Position numbers and translations under genes: made by a program
Shown here: in pieces, positions 1-12,500 of the stretch
How the letters are laid out: the number at the start of each line of letters is the position of its first letter
How positions within the stretch are numbered: the first letter of the stretch is position 1
The notes under the pieces: generated by a model
Databases searched by the model: none
What the model was told of the DNA's origin: nothing
The model's input: the letters and a program-made list of their open reading frames with translations, nothing else
Origin: Platycnemis pennipes
Lineage: Eukaryota > Arthropoda > Insecta > Odonata > Platycnemididae
Assembly: GCA_933228895.1 (NCBI GenBank)
Contig: OW121847.1
Span: 83,493,656-83,557,655, forward strand
Reading direction: 5' to 3'
DNA: 64,000 nucleotides

Positions 1-285
1 TAAACTAGTCATAATCCATCTAGGAGATGTTTTCAATTTTGTAAGTTCAGTTCAAGTTGCAGAATAATTTCAGTGGACACAAAGTACCAGTAATTTATAT
101 GTTTAAATTATCTGATTCTCGGAATGGGCAAATTAACGTTAAGAATGGTATTGGATAATATCTTGGCAGGTTATGAAGCAATGTTTTGGTAAAAAATGTT
201 TCGGCATTTTCCAAAAAGCACTGGGTGGTTGGTCATGGCAAATTTGCTGGATTATGGGTGTTCCTGGATTAAAGGTGCTCAACTG
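1..285 (-). mobile_element. Tigger/pogo-type DNA transposon end (truncated by window start)
   Basis: Read on the - strand, this stretch closely matches the first ~280 bases of the Tigger copy at 14722-16396. It shares the CAGTTGAGCA terminus and the ATCCGG repeats just inside it. The terminus lies at 276-285 and is followed by TA at 286-287, the usual pogo/Tigger target. Only one end is visible because the element runs off the window. It abuts mariner coding sequence at 288, so it probably inserted into that mariner copy. No coding sequence is recognisable here. Confidence 0.75.
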
Positions 286-434
286 TATGTGGGTTTTGCT
301 AAAAACAACTCTGTTATGATGTCTCAGATTCTGTATTCTCCAAAAATGGCATCATATGACATTTTCCTATTCTAGAAGATGAAAAAAATCCATGAAAGAC
401 AATGCTTTGTCAACACTGAGGAGATATTGAGTGA

Positions 435-1069
435 GGATGAGAAGTAAAAACTTTAGCGTTCCACAGGGTAAAAAGATTTATTTCGACATGTTTCACTTCA
501 CTGAAGCATCATCAGGTACATGTACAAGAAAAAGATGAGGCACATGAATATATAGGGGTCCAAAGGGAAGGGGGGGGAAAGGATCGGGCGGAGAGGGGGG
601 GGGGGGGGGGGGGGGGGGGGGAAAGGAGGGTAGGGATCAGGGGGGCGAAGTTGCTAAGGCAGTGCTAAGGTTTGTCCCTCCAGTGGGTGGGAGCGGTCGG
701 CGGTAGGTGGGTGTTGGTGGCCGTAGGAGTGAGGGCGGAAAGGGTGAGGTGGGATTGCCTGAGGGTTGAACACCACAGGGAGTGGGGGAAATACCCTTCC
801 GCCGAGTGGAAACTGAGTGAAGCCATGGGATATCTAGGAGGGGGGAGTGGTAAGGAAACAAATGGTCATTAGTGACATTTTTGCCGTTCTTCACCTCCGA
901 AACTATCTCCATCTGCTCAAGAATGTCCATTCTGATTCCTTTTATACCTTGGTGAATCATTTCGGGGATGAAGTCGGCGTCGTGGCCTTCCTTGAGGAGG
1001 TGGGCTGCGAAGGGTGAGCTCCCCTTCCCTCCGACGAAGTCCCTTCGGTGCTCCGCTTCTCGAGTGCAA
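435..1069 (-). mobile_element. Penelope-like element, 5'-truncated 3' end with GIY-YIG C-terminus
   Basis: On the - strand from about 1069 to 800 the translation contains REAEHRRDF, FAAHLLKEGH, KGIRMDILEQMEIV and NVTNDHL. These are typical of the end of the GIY-YIG endonuclease domain and the C-terminal tail of Penelope-like retroelements. After it come a C-rich untranslated stretch and a 3' end with the GATGATGCTTCAGTGAAG and AACATGTCGAAAT motifs common near Penelope 3' ends. The piece is flanked by a perfect 13-base target-site duplication AGATATTGAGTGA at 422-434 and 1070-1082. This looks like a 5'-truncated insertion in a mariner copy. Confidence 0.7.
595..621. repeat. 27-base G homopolymer
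   Basis: Uninterrupted run of G on the + strand (C on the coding strand of the Penelope remnant) inside its C-rich 3' untranslated part. The length may be affected by sequencing or assembly. Confidence 0.9.
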
Positions 1070-1230
1070 AGATATTGAGTGAATCAACAAAGGAACTTAA
1101 TGCCACTCCAAAAATTATATTCCAGAAGTGCTTCGAAGATTAGAAATGCCCTGGCACAAGTGGATTAACTATGTTGGAGACTTCTTTGAACAGAACACTA
1201 TCAATATTGATAAATGATAAAGATATTTAG

Positions 1231-1687
1231 AGTAAAATAAATATTCAGTATATTTTTTCAATAAAATATGTTGCACTTTATATAAGTTAATTGATAATGG
1301 TACAAGTTATGGTGTAGGAAAGAATTTATAACACTATTCAGTTTTCAAATAGTAAATATATAATTATGTATTTACAATGTATAGATAAAGATTTTTAGTC
1401 CTAATTTTTTGGCATGAAATCAAAAGGTTGAACTATACATCAGTAATAAAATTATTAATAATTGGAATCTCTAATCTTAAGCAATAAAGTTGTAACTCAG
1501 TATTTGAACCTTAATCTTTTACCTAAAACTTAGTCTCAAAAACTCAAACTATACCATGGGCTTCACTCCACTCACAAAAGTTGCTATCTAAGGCTTAAGG
1601 TACATATAAGCCATATCTAAAACTGAGATTAGTTACTGAGCAAAAACTTTTGTCTCCATTAATTTTATTTTGTGACTGTTTTAATTA
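1231..1687. other. AT-rich intronic sequence, nothing recognised
   Basis: Upstream intron of COG5. No coding similarity, terminal repeat or RNA gene was seen. Confidence 0.5.
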
Positions 1688-3151
1688 CAGTAAAACCCCT
1701 TATTCTTTTTCTAGGGACTACTAGAAAAAAGTGTAAATTGCAGGAAAATGCAAATAGTGGGAAAAGGACAATTTTCAGTTTCACATGCATACTTTAATTA
1801 TATAAAGTAAATATATAAATAAGAAACACCAATAAACTGAATTAGAGCAATACATATTATTAATTATTTCTTAAAGTATAGAGCTGTCCTGATTTATTTT
1901 GAACTATATATTTCTACCAATGTTTCAACCAACCCAACCAACCATTGCAGGTTGTCAAATCCATAATTCCCAAACTTATACATTATGCAATGCCTTTTCT
2001 CTTATGACAAAGCCATTCACGGTGATATTATACGATCTAGAACTTAAAAACCACTTTTTAATTTGTTATTCCTTCATACCATGATTTCTTGACATTTTCT
2101 CTTTTTCTACAGGAGTCTGCACTAGCAAGCATGTTTCTGAATCACATTGCGATTCTTCATAATTTCATTCATTGTTGAGATCAGTAATCTTAGTTGTTTC
2201 GCTATGTCAGTGCGACTTGCATCATGAGAATCCAAAATTTTTATTTATGCCTTAATTGAGAATATTCTAGTTGCAGCGAAGGCTTCTGCGGTGATTAGAA
2301 GATTGCTCGAGGGTTTCCATTTTTTTTTTCGCATTGGTTCACCTTAAATGAGAATATTGAGCTACCTCAATGGTTGGCCAGCGCATGCAGTTATCCAACT
2401 GCAAAATATTTTTCAAAAAATTATTTTATTTATTTAATGCTGTTTTCACTCGATAAAACTAGTGTCAATAAGTTTTCTATTGTAGTAACGTGTAGTAAAA
2501 CTGTTGAATTAATGTAGCATGAAGGTCGTCTGAATGATCCCCTGTTAACGTCCACCAGTTCAGTTCATGTATTTTTAACATTTCATAATGTCTGGATAAA
2601 AATTCATTTTCATTCTTCACAATATGAACTTTGGTACAGCTTAAATGTATCTCGGATAGGTTCCTAAATTATAAATCACATCCTATACGCATTCATTTGA
2701 TAGCAGGATTCTTTTCCCGGCAAAAGGATAGCAAGTGTCTATCTCAATAGAAACTCGCGATCGCTGAAACTATCGTGTGATATTTCATCTTTCCGTCATT
2801 AGTGGCACTGTGTACTGCCCTACTAGGCTGCTAAGTTCAAATTCTTCCATAAAATGGAGCAAATTACTGTTCTCTCTCTAGTTTTTAAGTGTGCATGCAC
2901 GAAACGAGGTAAAGCTGTTTTATATAGTCTAGTATGTATGGCTAAATGTCATGTAAGGGAATTTTGTTTTTTTGATCTATCGCATTCTTACCCGTATCTA
3001 AAGCAAATAGCAGGAAAACGGAAAAAAATCGTGGTGTAAATACAGGGTTTTACATACGTTGGAGATATAGGAAATTGGATGGGACCCGATAAAAACATTG
3101 TAAATTGCAGGAGAACATAAATTCCGATAACGTAAATACTAGGTTATACTG
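1688..3151 (-). mobile_element. Tigger/pogo element with both ends and a transposase N-terminal remnant
   Basis: The ends are inverted repeats: CAGTAAAACC at 1688 and the complement of CAGTATAACC at 3151. Each is flanked by TA (1686-1687 and 3152-3153). On the - strand around 2280-2130 the translation SRTDIAKQLRLLISTMNEIM resembles the psq/CENP-B-type helix-turn-helix at the start of Tigger transposases. The rest of the reading frame is broken. At 1464 bp it is shorter than an autonomous Tigger (about 2.4 kb), so it is internally deleted and inactive. It sits in the intron just upstream of COG5 exon 3405-3513. Confidence 0.75.
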
Positions 3152-3404
3152 TAATTAGCTATTATGCATCAGTCATGGCAGATGGTTTAATTTCAATTAT
3201 GTCATATTTATTATTGTTGTAATCTGTAATTTTCATAACTTCCGCATATATGGATATCTTTTTAAGATGCCTGTCTTGGCTACAGTGTTTCTGAAAAAGG
3301 ATTGCTTGGAACTTTGGGTTACAATTGATGCTGAATGCAGTTTTCTTGTAATCCCAAAATGTGAAACTGAAATTTTATCCTGGTTCTTTACTTTCCATGG
3401 CCAG

Positions 3405-3513
3405 TGTTCTGCCTGTTGTTGAAAGGTGTTTGAACCTCTTCATGAGGCATGCCTGTCTTGTTCGACCAGTTGGGGCTGGAGGTAGAGCAAAACTGGCGTC
3501 TGATTTTACTCAG
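3405..3513 (+). CDS. COG5: COG5 internal exon
   Basis: The acceptor is TTTCCATGGCCAG after a pyrimidine-rich stretch, and the donor is CAG|GTAAAT at 3514. An in-frame TAA at 3349 rules out a much earlier exon start. The exon encodes VLPVVERCLNLFMRHACLV, then RPVGAGGRAKLASDFTQ. The exact acceptor is inferred; the donor is certain from the protein match. Confidence 0.8.
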
Positions 3514-6500
3514 GTAAATGAGATATATTTTAACTCTGTGATTTCACTAAAGACATTACGTAGATTTTACTTTGACCTTGATAGTGATTGTGTGGCATTG
3601 TCTTTTGATTTGTGTCATATATCCTGTAAAGCATAGTTTTGGAGAGGATTTTTTCATTTACGGACCATTTTTAGTTTAACCTCTTTGTTGACTAATTATT
3701 TTTAAGTGCGTAATTGGTTTGTTCCCTCATATATGTTCTTTTAAGATCTCTTACAATGAAATGAAAAGCTGGACTAAAAATAGTAATGAATGGCCTGATA
3801 CAGCCTTAGTTAAGTCACATGTTATGCAGTGTAGTTAATGATGCTGAGAAGAATAAACAAGTAAAAAAAATTGAAATTTTGTGTAATTAAGGAGGATAAA
3901 AAAAGAAAAGAAACTGGTGGAAGATAGAGAATGAAAGAAAACATATTTGAGGTGGAGCATGTTACAAAGTTTTGGCTTTGATGAGGGGGTAATTGTAAAA
4001 TTAAGAAAAATTATTGTTATAGGGTATGAGTGCAATCAGTGGCTGGAAATTGTGTGTGAGAATTTTGTGGTGAATTACTCATAATTTTCAAACTCATTAA
4101 TTTTGTGGAAAAACACTTTGTCATAGTATGTTTGTATGATTATTATTTTTTTAAAGGTTGAAATTGCTGTTGAGCCACTTCTAACTTGTGGATTTGAACC
4201 TCAAAGAAGAGAACTATCATCAATTGAAACCAACTATCCACAAATGTTTCACACACTTCGATCTTTACGCCCCATAATTTTGTCAGGAGAAATACCAGCA
4301 ATGGAAGATCTCACAAATCCTGACTCACCTGTACCTCCCAGTCTTGTGATGTTCTCTCTCTTTGCCAGAGGTCCTCCAGAGCTCCTTTCACCCTATCAGG
4401 TTAGTAAAAAAATGTTTATGAATGTATTTTAACCCTTCGGGTGCCATGCAGAATTGCCTAATTTCGTGCTAAACTTGCCAGGCTCTTTTACAGAGAAATA
4501 CAGACCTTCTAAAAAAGTCTATAAAACCAGTATTATTCCTAATAATTTGCTGAAAATTGTTCTGGTATAGAAAACATTCTCTTCTTTATCAGGCAACTTT
4601 TATTTAAGAAATTAAGCAAAAAACATTATTATGGTAAAATTATTTTATTATTACAAATATTTTAGAAAAAAAAATTTCTATGTGATTTTTAACATTCTGC
4701 ACACAGAAAAATGTACAACTAGTGATTATTATTTGTATAAACACAAACCTTTATGGGAAAAAAAATGTCAAATATTACATAAATATTTGAAAAAAATAAA
4801 TAAAACTCCATTACGCACACAAAATGAAAAAAATAGAATTCACACTAGAGAGACATTTCAATACATATAAACAGTGAAAACACATTATAATATCAAATGA
4901 AATGCAAAAACTAAAAAATAATATTATAATAATTATTTATTAACATTTGTGGCTATTGACGCATCTTGCATGCAGCCCTTTGTTGCATCTCACACATACT
5001 GTACGCAACCTGATTTTTCTTACTCGGGTTGAGCACTAATTACATAATCTAAGTTTTCTTCCTGGAAGCATCTTGACACCATATATTGGGGACAGATCTG
5101 GTGTATTCTCTTCATCGTTGGAGTTGTTAAAAGTGTCTCTAACCTCATACCATTCTCTGGCAAGCTCCTCTATTATGGAAGTGTTGAAATTCAATCTATG
5201 CAGTGGTTTTTTCTACCTAAAAGATTTTCGTCATACAGAATGTATGCATTCAGCAGCATTCTCAATAGTACATTGAATACCACTTTCTTTCTGTACTTTA
5301 GTGTTTTTCTTTCATCCAAATACACGTAAAGCATCATGTCAGCTGTGTCTATACCTCCCATGTACTGGTTGTATTCTAATATGATATCTGGCTTGGAAAC
5401 ATTTCTTTTTGATTCTATGTTTGACAGTGTTGCAGCTGAAGAAGTGCTAAGGAGTAATACCTGATTTTTTTTTGGGTTTCTTTTCTCTAAAACCACACAG
5501 TAACATAAAGGCATTTCTAAACAATTTTACCTCTCCCACATTGAACTTTTGTAAAATCTGGTGAGGGAGAAATTTTCGATTTCTATGAAGAGTTCCTGTA
5601 ATGTATGTCCCGACTGGCAAGGAACATTAATGAAGTGCTACACCCTGATTTGAATCAAATTTGGCAGGCTCGTAGATTACAATGAAAAAATGAAGTCCAT
5701 GAAAGTTGATGTGCCCTCGTGACCCACGAGTCGAGATATTGGCGATAAAAAATAGGCGAAAATGCAAACTGCTTAACACCGTGACATCATATTCACCGTT
5801 TCTGCGACCGACCTTTCCGTAGAGGGAGAGCCACTCCCAGCCACCGCCAAATCGAAGGGGAATCAAACTAAAAAAATTGTCACAAAAGATATGGTGACCC
5901 TTATTCGCATAATTTCACATGGTAAACAGTTTAGTAACTACAATGTAGGCTAAATGTATTTTTCAACACTATCTTTGTCTGTTATTTTTTGCTCCTAGGT
6001 AAGCATAGAATACAAGACAGTAATTTGAGACTGCATCACACATCATCAAAAATTTTTCTCCCCAATGACGGTGGTGTTTATTTGGCAAATATTGTAGCAA
6101 TCTGCTGTGACTTTTGGTACCAACCAAACTCTCATCAATACTCAGTTGTTGGTGCGGAGTATGCAAATGCCGAAAGTTACAATTAACATGATCAACTATT
6201 GGCTGAAATTTGGCACATGGGTAAGGTGACCAGATTTCTGATCTGCTAAACCGGGACAAACTCACTTCTCCTGAAGCATAGGCAAATTTACATGTGTGTA
6301 ATTATGCATGTTTCTTTGGTCAAGTGAAGCGTTAGAAAAGTGGTCACTCTGAGTCCTACACAACTCGCTTTTCCAGCACCCGAATTGGTGCAACTTCCTG
6401 CTGCTACATATGTACGGGTTAAATATATTATAAATATAGGAATGTCTACTTATTAAGCATTTTTAATTCATAATAACAATAAAAGAAATCAAATATTAAG

Positions 6501-9500
6501 GAAAAAGATTTTTAATTCATTTTAATGCTCATAAAATTATATTTTATTATACTTTTCAAATAGATTTTTATTCACAAAAATTACTTTATTTTTTAATATT
6601 TTTCAGATGTAAGAACTTTTTTAAGCAAAATTTTATTCTTCAGGACTCTATCAAAAATGACTTACAACTTTCATCTTTAGAATTTACTCTATATTTCATT
6701 ATTACTTCTATTGCATCTACTTAAGTTTCCACTTCACATTCCATCCAAAAAAGTATTAACTGTTTTATAGAATGTCTCAGATACCGATTCACCTTCAAGT
6801 GATTCAGCCATCTATGACACCTTTGTCCCAACAGACTTGGCTTCTTGTTTTTCTAACAACTGGTTTCTCAAATCGGTCAGGATAACAGATATTTCCATTA
6901 AAGATATATTCTTATTTTCAATTCTAAGAACAGTGTCATTAAATAGTTTAAATTGAATCACTAAAGAGTGTGGCCATAATTCGTATGGCATAAAGTATTT
7001 CACCATTACTGGAACCAATTTTAAATCATGGTGGTTTAAAGTATCTGCGGATAACGACATAAAGTTACATTCATTCAGATCAGCTTTAACTTCCTCTTCC
7101 ATAAATGGATAAAGTACATTTAAAAATATTGCCTCAGCTTTTGTACGGGCACAGCTAAATCCTTTTTCATACATGGCTTTAATAAGTTGAGATGCACAGT
7201 CCATAGACCTGAAGCTGTGGCCATGCATTACTGAGTGATAGAAAAATGTAGCTTCTTTTGCCACTAAAACAAAATCAGATTCTCTCATTTCCTTCCTTTT
7301 AAAAAAAGGCAGATGTGTTTGGCTTGAACTTGCTACATTCAGAGCTCTTTCATGCTTTTTTGATGATATGTGATCAGTAAAAATCAGTACGACCACCATG
7401 GGCAACTGAAAAGTTTGTTTTACAAACTGTACATCACACTTCATGCTCATCTTCAGGTTTTACTTTTTTAATAAATTCCAACTCTTTCTGTAAATTATCA
7501 TTGAATTTACATTTCCTACAAGGTGCCATGATATTATAGGGGTATTTTCCTCTTATTTAAAATCTAAATAAAGAAAAAGACCATACTTTTCCTGTGGACG
7601 TTTCACACCATGAAATCAGACCTAAAGGAATAGAACATGTTATTTACACAATGAAGTACAATGCAATGTTTCATTGTATACGAGATGATGTTCAAAAAAC
7701 CCTCTTAGTTGAGAAAGTCATAATGCATACTGCAGTTTAAAGGAAATAATTTCAACTTCATTTTAATTAGTTGTTAAAAATATCTTACCTCGTGGAACCA
7801 ATTAAAATTATATACGTCTTCATATCCTAGATGAGCAAGTTAAACATCCTGGAATACTGCAGAATAAACAGAATAAAAATAAAATGGCAAATTAAAATGA
7901 ATAAAAATGAAATTTTATTAATAGTTACAGAACAGGTACTGACATTTCAGTGCACTGCTGAAGTACGTGATTCTTTACTGCTCCAACGCAATTTGCCAGC
8001 ACGAAACAATTCCAAATCGCCTTCTTTCACAAATAATTTCTTCATGAGTACAGTTCCACCACACTATAAATTACCACTCCAATCAACATTCATCGAGAAG
8101 GAGCGAATGAGAATCTTTTACAAGTTATTCCCCCACACACGCAGTTCCACCACTCGTCAAGTAAGCGGTTCTCGACGGGAGTCATATGGCCTCCAAGACC
8201 ACTGGATTACATTAAAAACAGTGCAGCTGATAAAGTATCTTTTTTACAGTAACAATGACAACAACAAAGGTTAAAAAAACACTGCGTTAAATAACATACC
8301 AAAATCACGCACTTTAGACCAAAGACCGGTACAAATTAGTATTTTTGTTTAGTCTTTCGGGACACCGGGACAAGCACCCGAAAACCGGTACTGTCCCGGC
8401 CAAACCGGTACGTATGGTCACCTTAAATATATTCCTTGCTTTAAAAAATCTGCATCACAATGGGGTCGTTTACCATATTATTTTTATTGCCTAATCTGAT
8501 CGAGTTTGTAAAATAAAAAGACCCGTATTTTTCCGTTTTTAGACCCGTCACTTAGTTCTCGAGTTATAAGCGGCGAAAAACTTATGTTTTTAACCCTTTC
8601 GGAAAAGGGTTAAAAACATCAGTTCGATGTTCGATTCAGGTGTGCTCTTACATCATCCACTTCGTCCAATCACAACTGAACCCGCGAAGCTACTCCACCT
8701 AATCTCAATGGGGGACACACAGCTGACTCTGCCAACGGAAGCGGTTGCGACAGGATTTGTGCGACCAGACCTTCCGACTCCACTCCCTTCTCTAAAAGCA
8801 GTCAAGGACGGGAGTTGGATGGCGTAAATGGTCTCAAAGCAGCTTCTTCGATGGGCGTCCCCTTTTGATTATTTAAATTTTTGATTTATGAGTGAATATC
8901 TCTGATTAGACGATTAATTATTTCACTAAAATTCATTTTTCGTTTCCATCTAACGATTTCGGTTCCGATTAAAAGTCCCCATTATCGCCGCGAAAGCGAC
9001 AGTTGATCACGAGTAACATTAATCTCTCTTCTCAGCACGAAGTCATCGCACAATGCAAACCAGGATTCAAATATCGATCGAGAAATGGAATACAGTCTGT
9101 AGAAACGTTTTAGGGTTTCGGCGTTCATGATACCCTTACTTGGTGGCCATAGCTTTCCCGAGAACTAATCAGGAAGGGTGTGTATCTCTTATGCCATCGA
9201 CTAAAATGCGATGGGCGGAAACGCGGACGAATGAAGAGTTGCTGAACAAGGCTTGGGAGAAAAGTTGATTGCTGGCAAAAGCTGGAAGGCTGAGTGGATG
9301 CATGGATAATATGTCAAGTTGAGTAGCAGAACGCCATCAAAATCTACCCAAACCGGTAGAGGACGAACAATCATTCAATCAAAACATAATTTGGCTCAAT
9401 GTATGGAAATAAGCTGCCAGTTGACGTTGATGACACTACGTATTACTGAAATCGACATACTCATTATAAGCCTCGAAATAAAATAATAACCAGTTGATCA

Positions 9501-12500
9501 GGTACAATAATAATCAGTACAGGTACTGAAGAACCACTCGTCCACCTAGAATATTCCAATTTTAAGTACCTACATAATTTAAAATTAAATAAATTATGAC
9601 AAACACCAACACGTTTCATAGCCGTTAACACAAGTATGGGTTAGAGTAGTGTTGAGAGTACTGGCTTCTCACCACGCCCGGGTTCAAATCTCGGAAGCGC
9701 AAGATATTTTCCATAGGTAATACGGCCCCTACTTGAGTGCTTTGTGGACAACATTCAATTGTGTACAGTACTCCGTCCGTTGAATGGGACGTTAGGCCGT
9801 GGGTCCCTTTGGCGCCTTGTCGTTAAGAGTAGGATAATGAACACGCCGGGTTTCTCTCCACCCTCCTCTTTTCCCATCTTAGTACCTACCTTTCCTCCCG
9901 ATCTGAAGCGCCAATTAGTGCGGAAAGAGACGGATATGATGATTCATTATCTCCCCAACATTTTTCCGAACTTAAAAATGTAACAAGTTTAGAAAAAATA
10001 TCCTCGTATAGTAGCAACCTTGTTTAATTTACGAAATTAAATTTACAGAAAAATCTGGCGAAGGATCAAAATGTCAGGGATCTTACAAATTGAGGGAGCG
10101 TTAAAATAATCGAGGCTAATCTCGAATATAAAAACATCTTCGCGGAACCTGATACACGCAGCATGGCGTCCGCAAAGGAAGGGCGTTCTAACGAAGGATT
10201 TGTTATCTCGCTAACGTTCAACTTCCATTTGTTTGGCACTGCTTAAATTTGTCTCGTCGTCTTAGGTTGAGATGGAAATATCACAAGTCGTGCGGTCTGC
10301 GACCCATGATAAGCGTTCATGAACCACACACAAAAACATTAGTTATCGAAACTAATTAGATATCACAATAAAATCATTACTTTCATGGTTGCACCTATAG
10401 TATCAAAATTGAAAAAGAAAATGATTATAATGGATTTACCTGCATTTATAAATACACTAGTTACAATTCTGAAGCATTCATGGCGCACATATAAGCTTGC
10501 CCTACGTGTTAAACCGTGTGTATAACCTGTATCTAATCGACCTGTCGAACTACTTTCGACGACGGCTATCCAGCGTTTCTTCGCTAACAACAGCCTGATG
10601 GGAGGCCTTATGTATACAGCTGCTGGCTTGCATTAATTCGTTAGTGATAATTAACTTTACAACATATGGACACCGGTATTTCGCACAATGAAAACATTTC
10701 CCCAATTACCATTCTGTGGCTAAAAATAAGCATGACCATTATGACTATGCATATTCTTTCAACTACAGGAGAGATAAACAAGAGTTTCCTCAATAATGGG
10801 CCCGTGAATGTGCCAATCGCCAAAAAATGTTTTCGTCGCTGTCAATACCCAAAAATGCTACTGTTCATTAAGTCCATACAATGGTGATCGAATTCTAGCA
10901 ACTGATCAAGGCGTTAACTGTGATAACCAGTTCCTGATAATCAGTTCTCGATAATTATTTTTATAATTAATGTTTAGCATTATAAAATTTACAAAAATAA
11001 TATAAAACTCATATCCTGGTGAAATAGCTACATGGAAGCCAAAAACCCCATATTCCCTTCCCGTTCTCCTGCCGTTCCCTAGCTTGTCGTGTATTCTTTC
11101 TAAAAAGCGGGACTTTCTTAAAACCCCGCGGGACGCGGGATAACTTGTTAAAAATCGGGACTGTCCCGCTAAAAGCGGGACGTCTGGTCACCTTACACAT
11201 GGGTCATAAGATGGATCATTAGAGTGGAGAGACTAGAGAGAGAACTCAAGGACTGGAGATTTTAGAATTGTCCACAAGATGAAAAAAACAGAGCAATAAT
11301 TGAAACCTGTTATGAGAAAACATGTGTCAGAACCAGGGAGTTGACAAAGATTTCTTTTTTGACGAGTAGCTGTACATGGTGGGTTTAGTAATTATTCCCA
11401 TGTTCAGTATACAAGCTACAAAAGCTTTCATTTCTGAAACTGTCGTTGGTTTCCAAGAACTCACTCACTCTAGAATAAGGGGATAAGTTTTTGTGTGTCT
11501 GAAGTTACTGTTATCTGTTACTGATACTGTTATCTGCATATCTGTTGGTTTCGGTGACCATAAGCTTCAGCAGCACATCAGTGAAGAAGAGGTGAAAATA
11601 AACAATTGGCTTGGAATCACTCGGTGGGGCATTCGTGGTGTGTCCTGCACACCAGGATTCTTTTCAACCCAACAGCTTTCACTAGCGTCACTTTCAGGAG
11701 AAGACGGTTCAGTTTCATCTTCATATACTTCTTCTTCGGACGTACTGCTTTCCTGGTCACTTATCGCAAAATCACAGCCACAATTCATCACTGTTCCATT
11801 TAGAAATTTCTTCTTCGAGCAAACTTTCTTTTCTCTTCATAGGGACACTCATTTTCAGTTGTTCTATGAATTACTTTTACAAAAATGCACTCACACAAAA
11901 TGAAAGAATACTGAGCATCAGAATTGTATAAGTTCACTTCCTGATTGATTGAATACTTCATGTACGACTCTCGAAAGTATTCTAGCCTTTGAAGCATAAA
12001 AGAATCCGCCCTACTATGAGAATATCGCTTCACTATGTGGGTACCAATTTTTGATACTTTTTATTCAAAGTGGTAAATTCTGCATTCATCGCAAACACCA
12101 TTGGGCAGTTGTAACATCGGCATCTGCTTCGATGCTGAGAGAGACTTCCTTTGGGATTATAGACCACAAGAGGGATACAGCCCCGAGAGCTGATACAGCA
12201 TTTCATAGGTAGATAGAGTCCCCCTCAATTGGAAAGGCACACTCATTGTCAGAAGATATCAGGACTTTATCTCCAGATGAGGGAGTCAAATGTTTCAAGG
12301 ACACTCCGTGATACCGTTGCGAAGGAAAGGAACCTAAGAAGCACACTACATTTCGGCAGTACACTATGTACCCTCATGCTTATGACTTGCTAATCGTAAG
12401 ATGATGCAAGATTCCCCAATCTTTATCATATATAAGGTGTCTATCTCTTCAGATGAGGGGGTCAAATGTCTCACAGGCACTCTAGGCTTCCGTCACGAGA

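Larger units (their letters stand above)
288..1230 (+). pseudogene. mariner transposase remnant (C-terminal part), split by a Penelope insertion
   Basis: Two pieces, 288-434 and 1083-1215, read on the + strand like the C-terminal end of a mariner transposase. The first has the weakened YSPDLA-type catalytic region (YSPKMASYD) and the lysine-rich stretch after it. The second has the FQKCFED motif followed in another frame by WHKWINYVGDFFEQ. Stops and a frameshift are present. The two pieces join in frame across a 13-base duplication once the Penelope insert at 435-1069 is discounted. The 5' half is missing, cut off by the Tigger at 1-285. Confidence 0.7.
6222..11195 (-). mobile_element. hAT-type composite insertion with 8-base target duplication
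   Basis: The block starts TAAGGTGACCAGA at 6222 and ends TCTGGTCACCTTA at 11195, a 13-base inverted repeat. It is flanked by the 8-base duplication CACATGGG (6214-6221 and 11196-11203), the hAT signature. Removing the block and one duplicate rejoins the piggyBac transposase frame. Inside are an N-terminal hAT transposase fragment, a MITE and a SINE. A third related terminus, ending TGGTCACCTTA at 8425, lies inside, so part of the block may be a second, nested or rearranged relative. Confidence 0.8.
4965..11800 (-). pseudogene. piggyBac transposase, broken
   Basis: From the N-terminus on the - strand: an acidic start (ESSTSEEEVYEDETEPSSPE, about 11770), then WKPTTVSEMKAFVACILNMG, NRFQLLLCFFHLVDNSKI and NDPSYDPC, all of the PGBD/DDE_Tnp_1_7 fold. 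The frame continues after the hAT insert with AKFQPIVDHVNCNF and LSIDESLVGTKSHSRLLQYL, which holds the first catalytic D region, then FLMMCDAVSNYCLVFYAYLG. Next come GTYITGTLHRNRKFLP (about 5610), EYNQYMGGIDTADMMLYVYL and a cysteine-rich end with CVRCNKG (about 4990). Several frameshifts and stops are present, so it is not functional. The order and motifs are diagnostic of piggyBac. Confidence 0.85.

Noticed and set aside
637..960. 107-codon frame on the - strand as a host gene
   Set aside because: The first part is the Penelope C-terminus and the proline-rich rest is translation of its C-rich untranslated sequence.
7831..8274. 147-codon frame on the + strand
   Set aside because: It lies antisense in the 5' non-coding part of the hAT remnant and shows no recognisable motif.
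9640..9720. tRNA gene
   Set aside because: Good B-box but poor A-box and acceptor pairing, followed by a typical SINE body.
11493..11903. 136-codon frame on the + strand
   Set aside because: Antisense to the acidic N-terminus of the piggyBac transposase.
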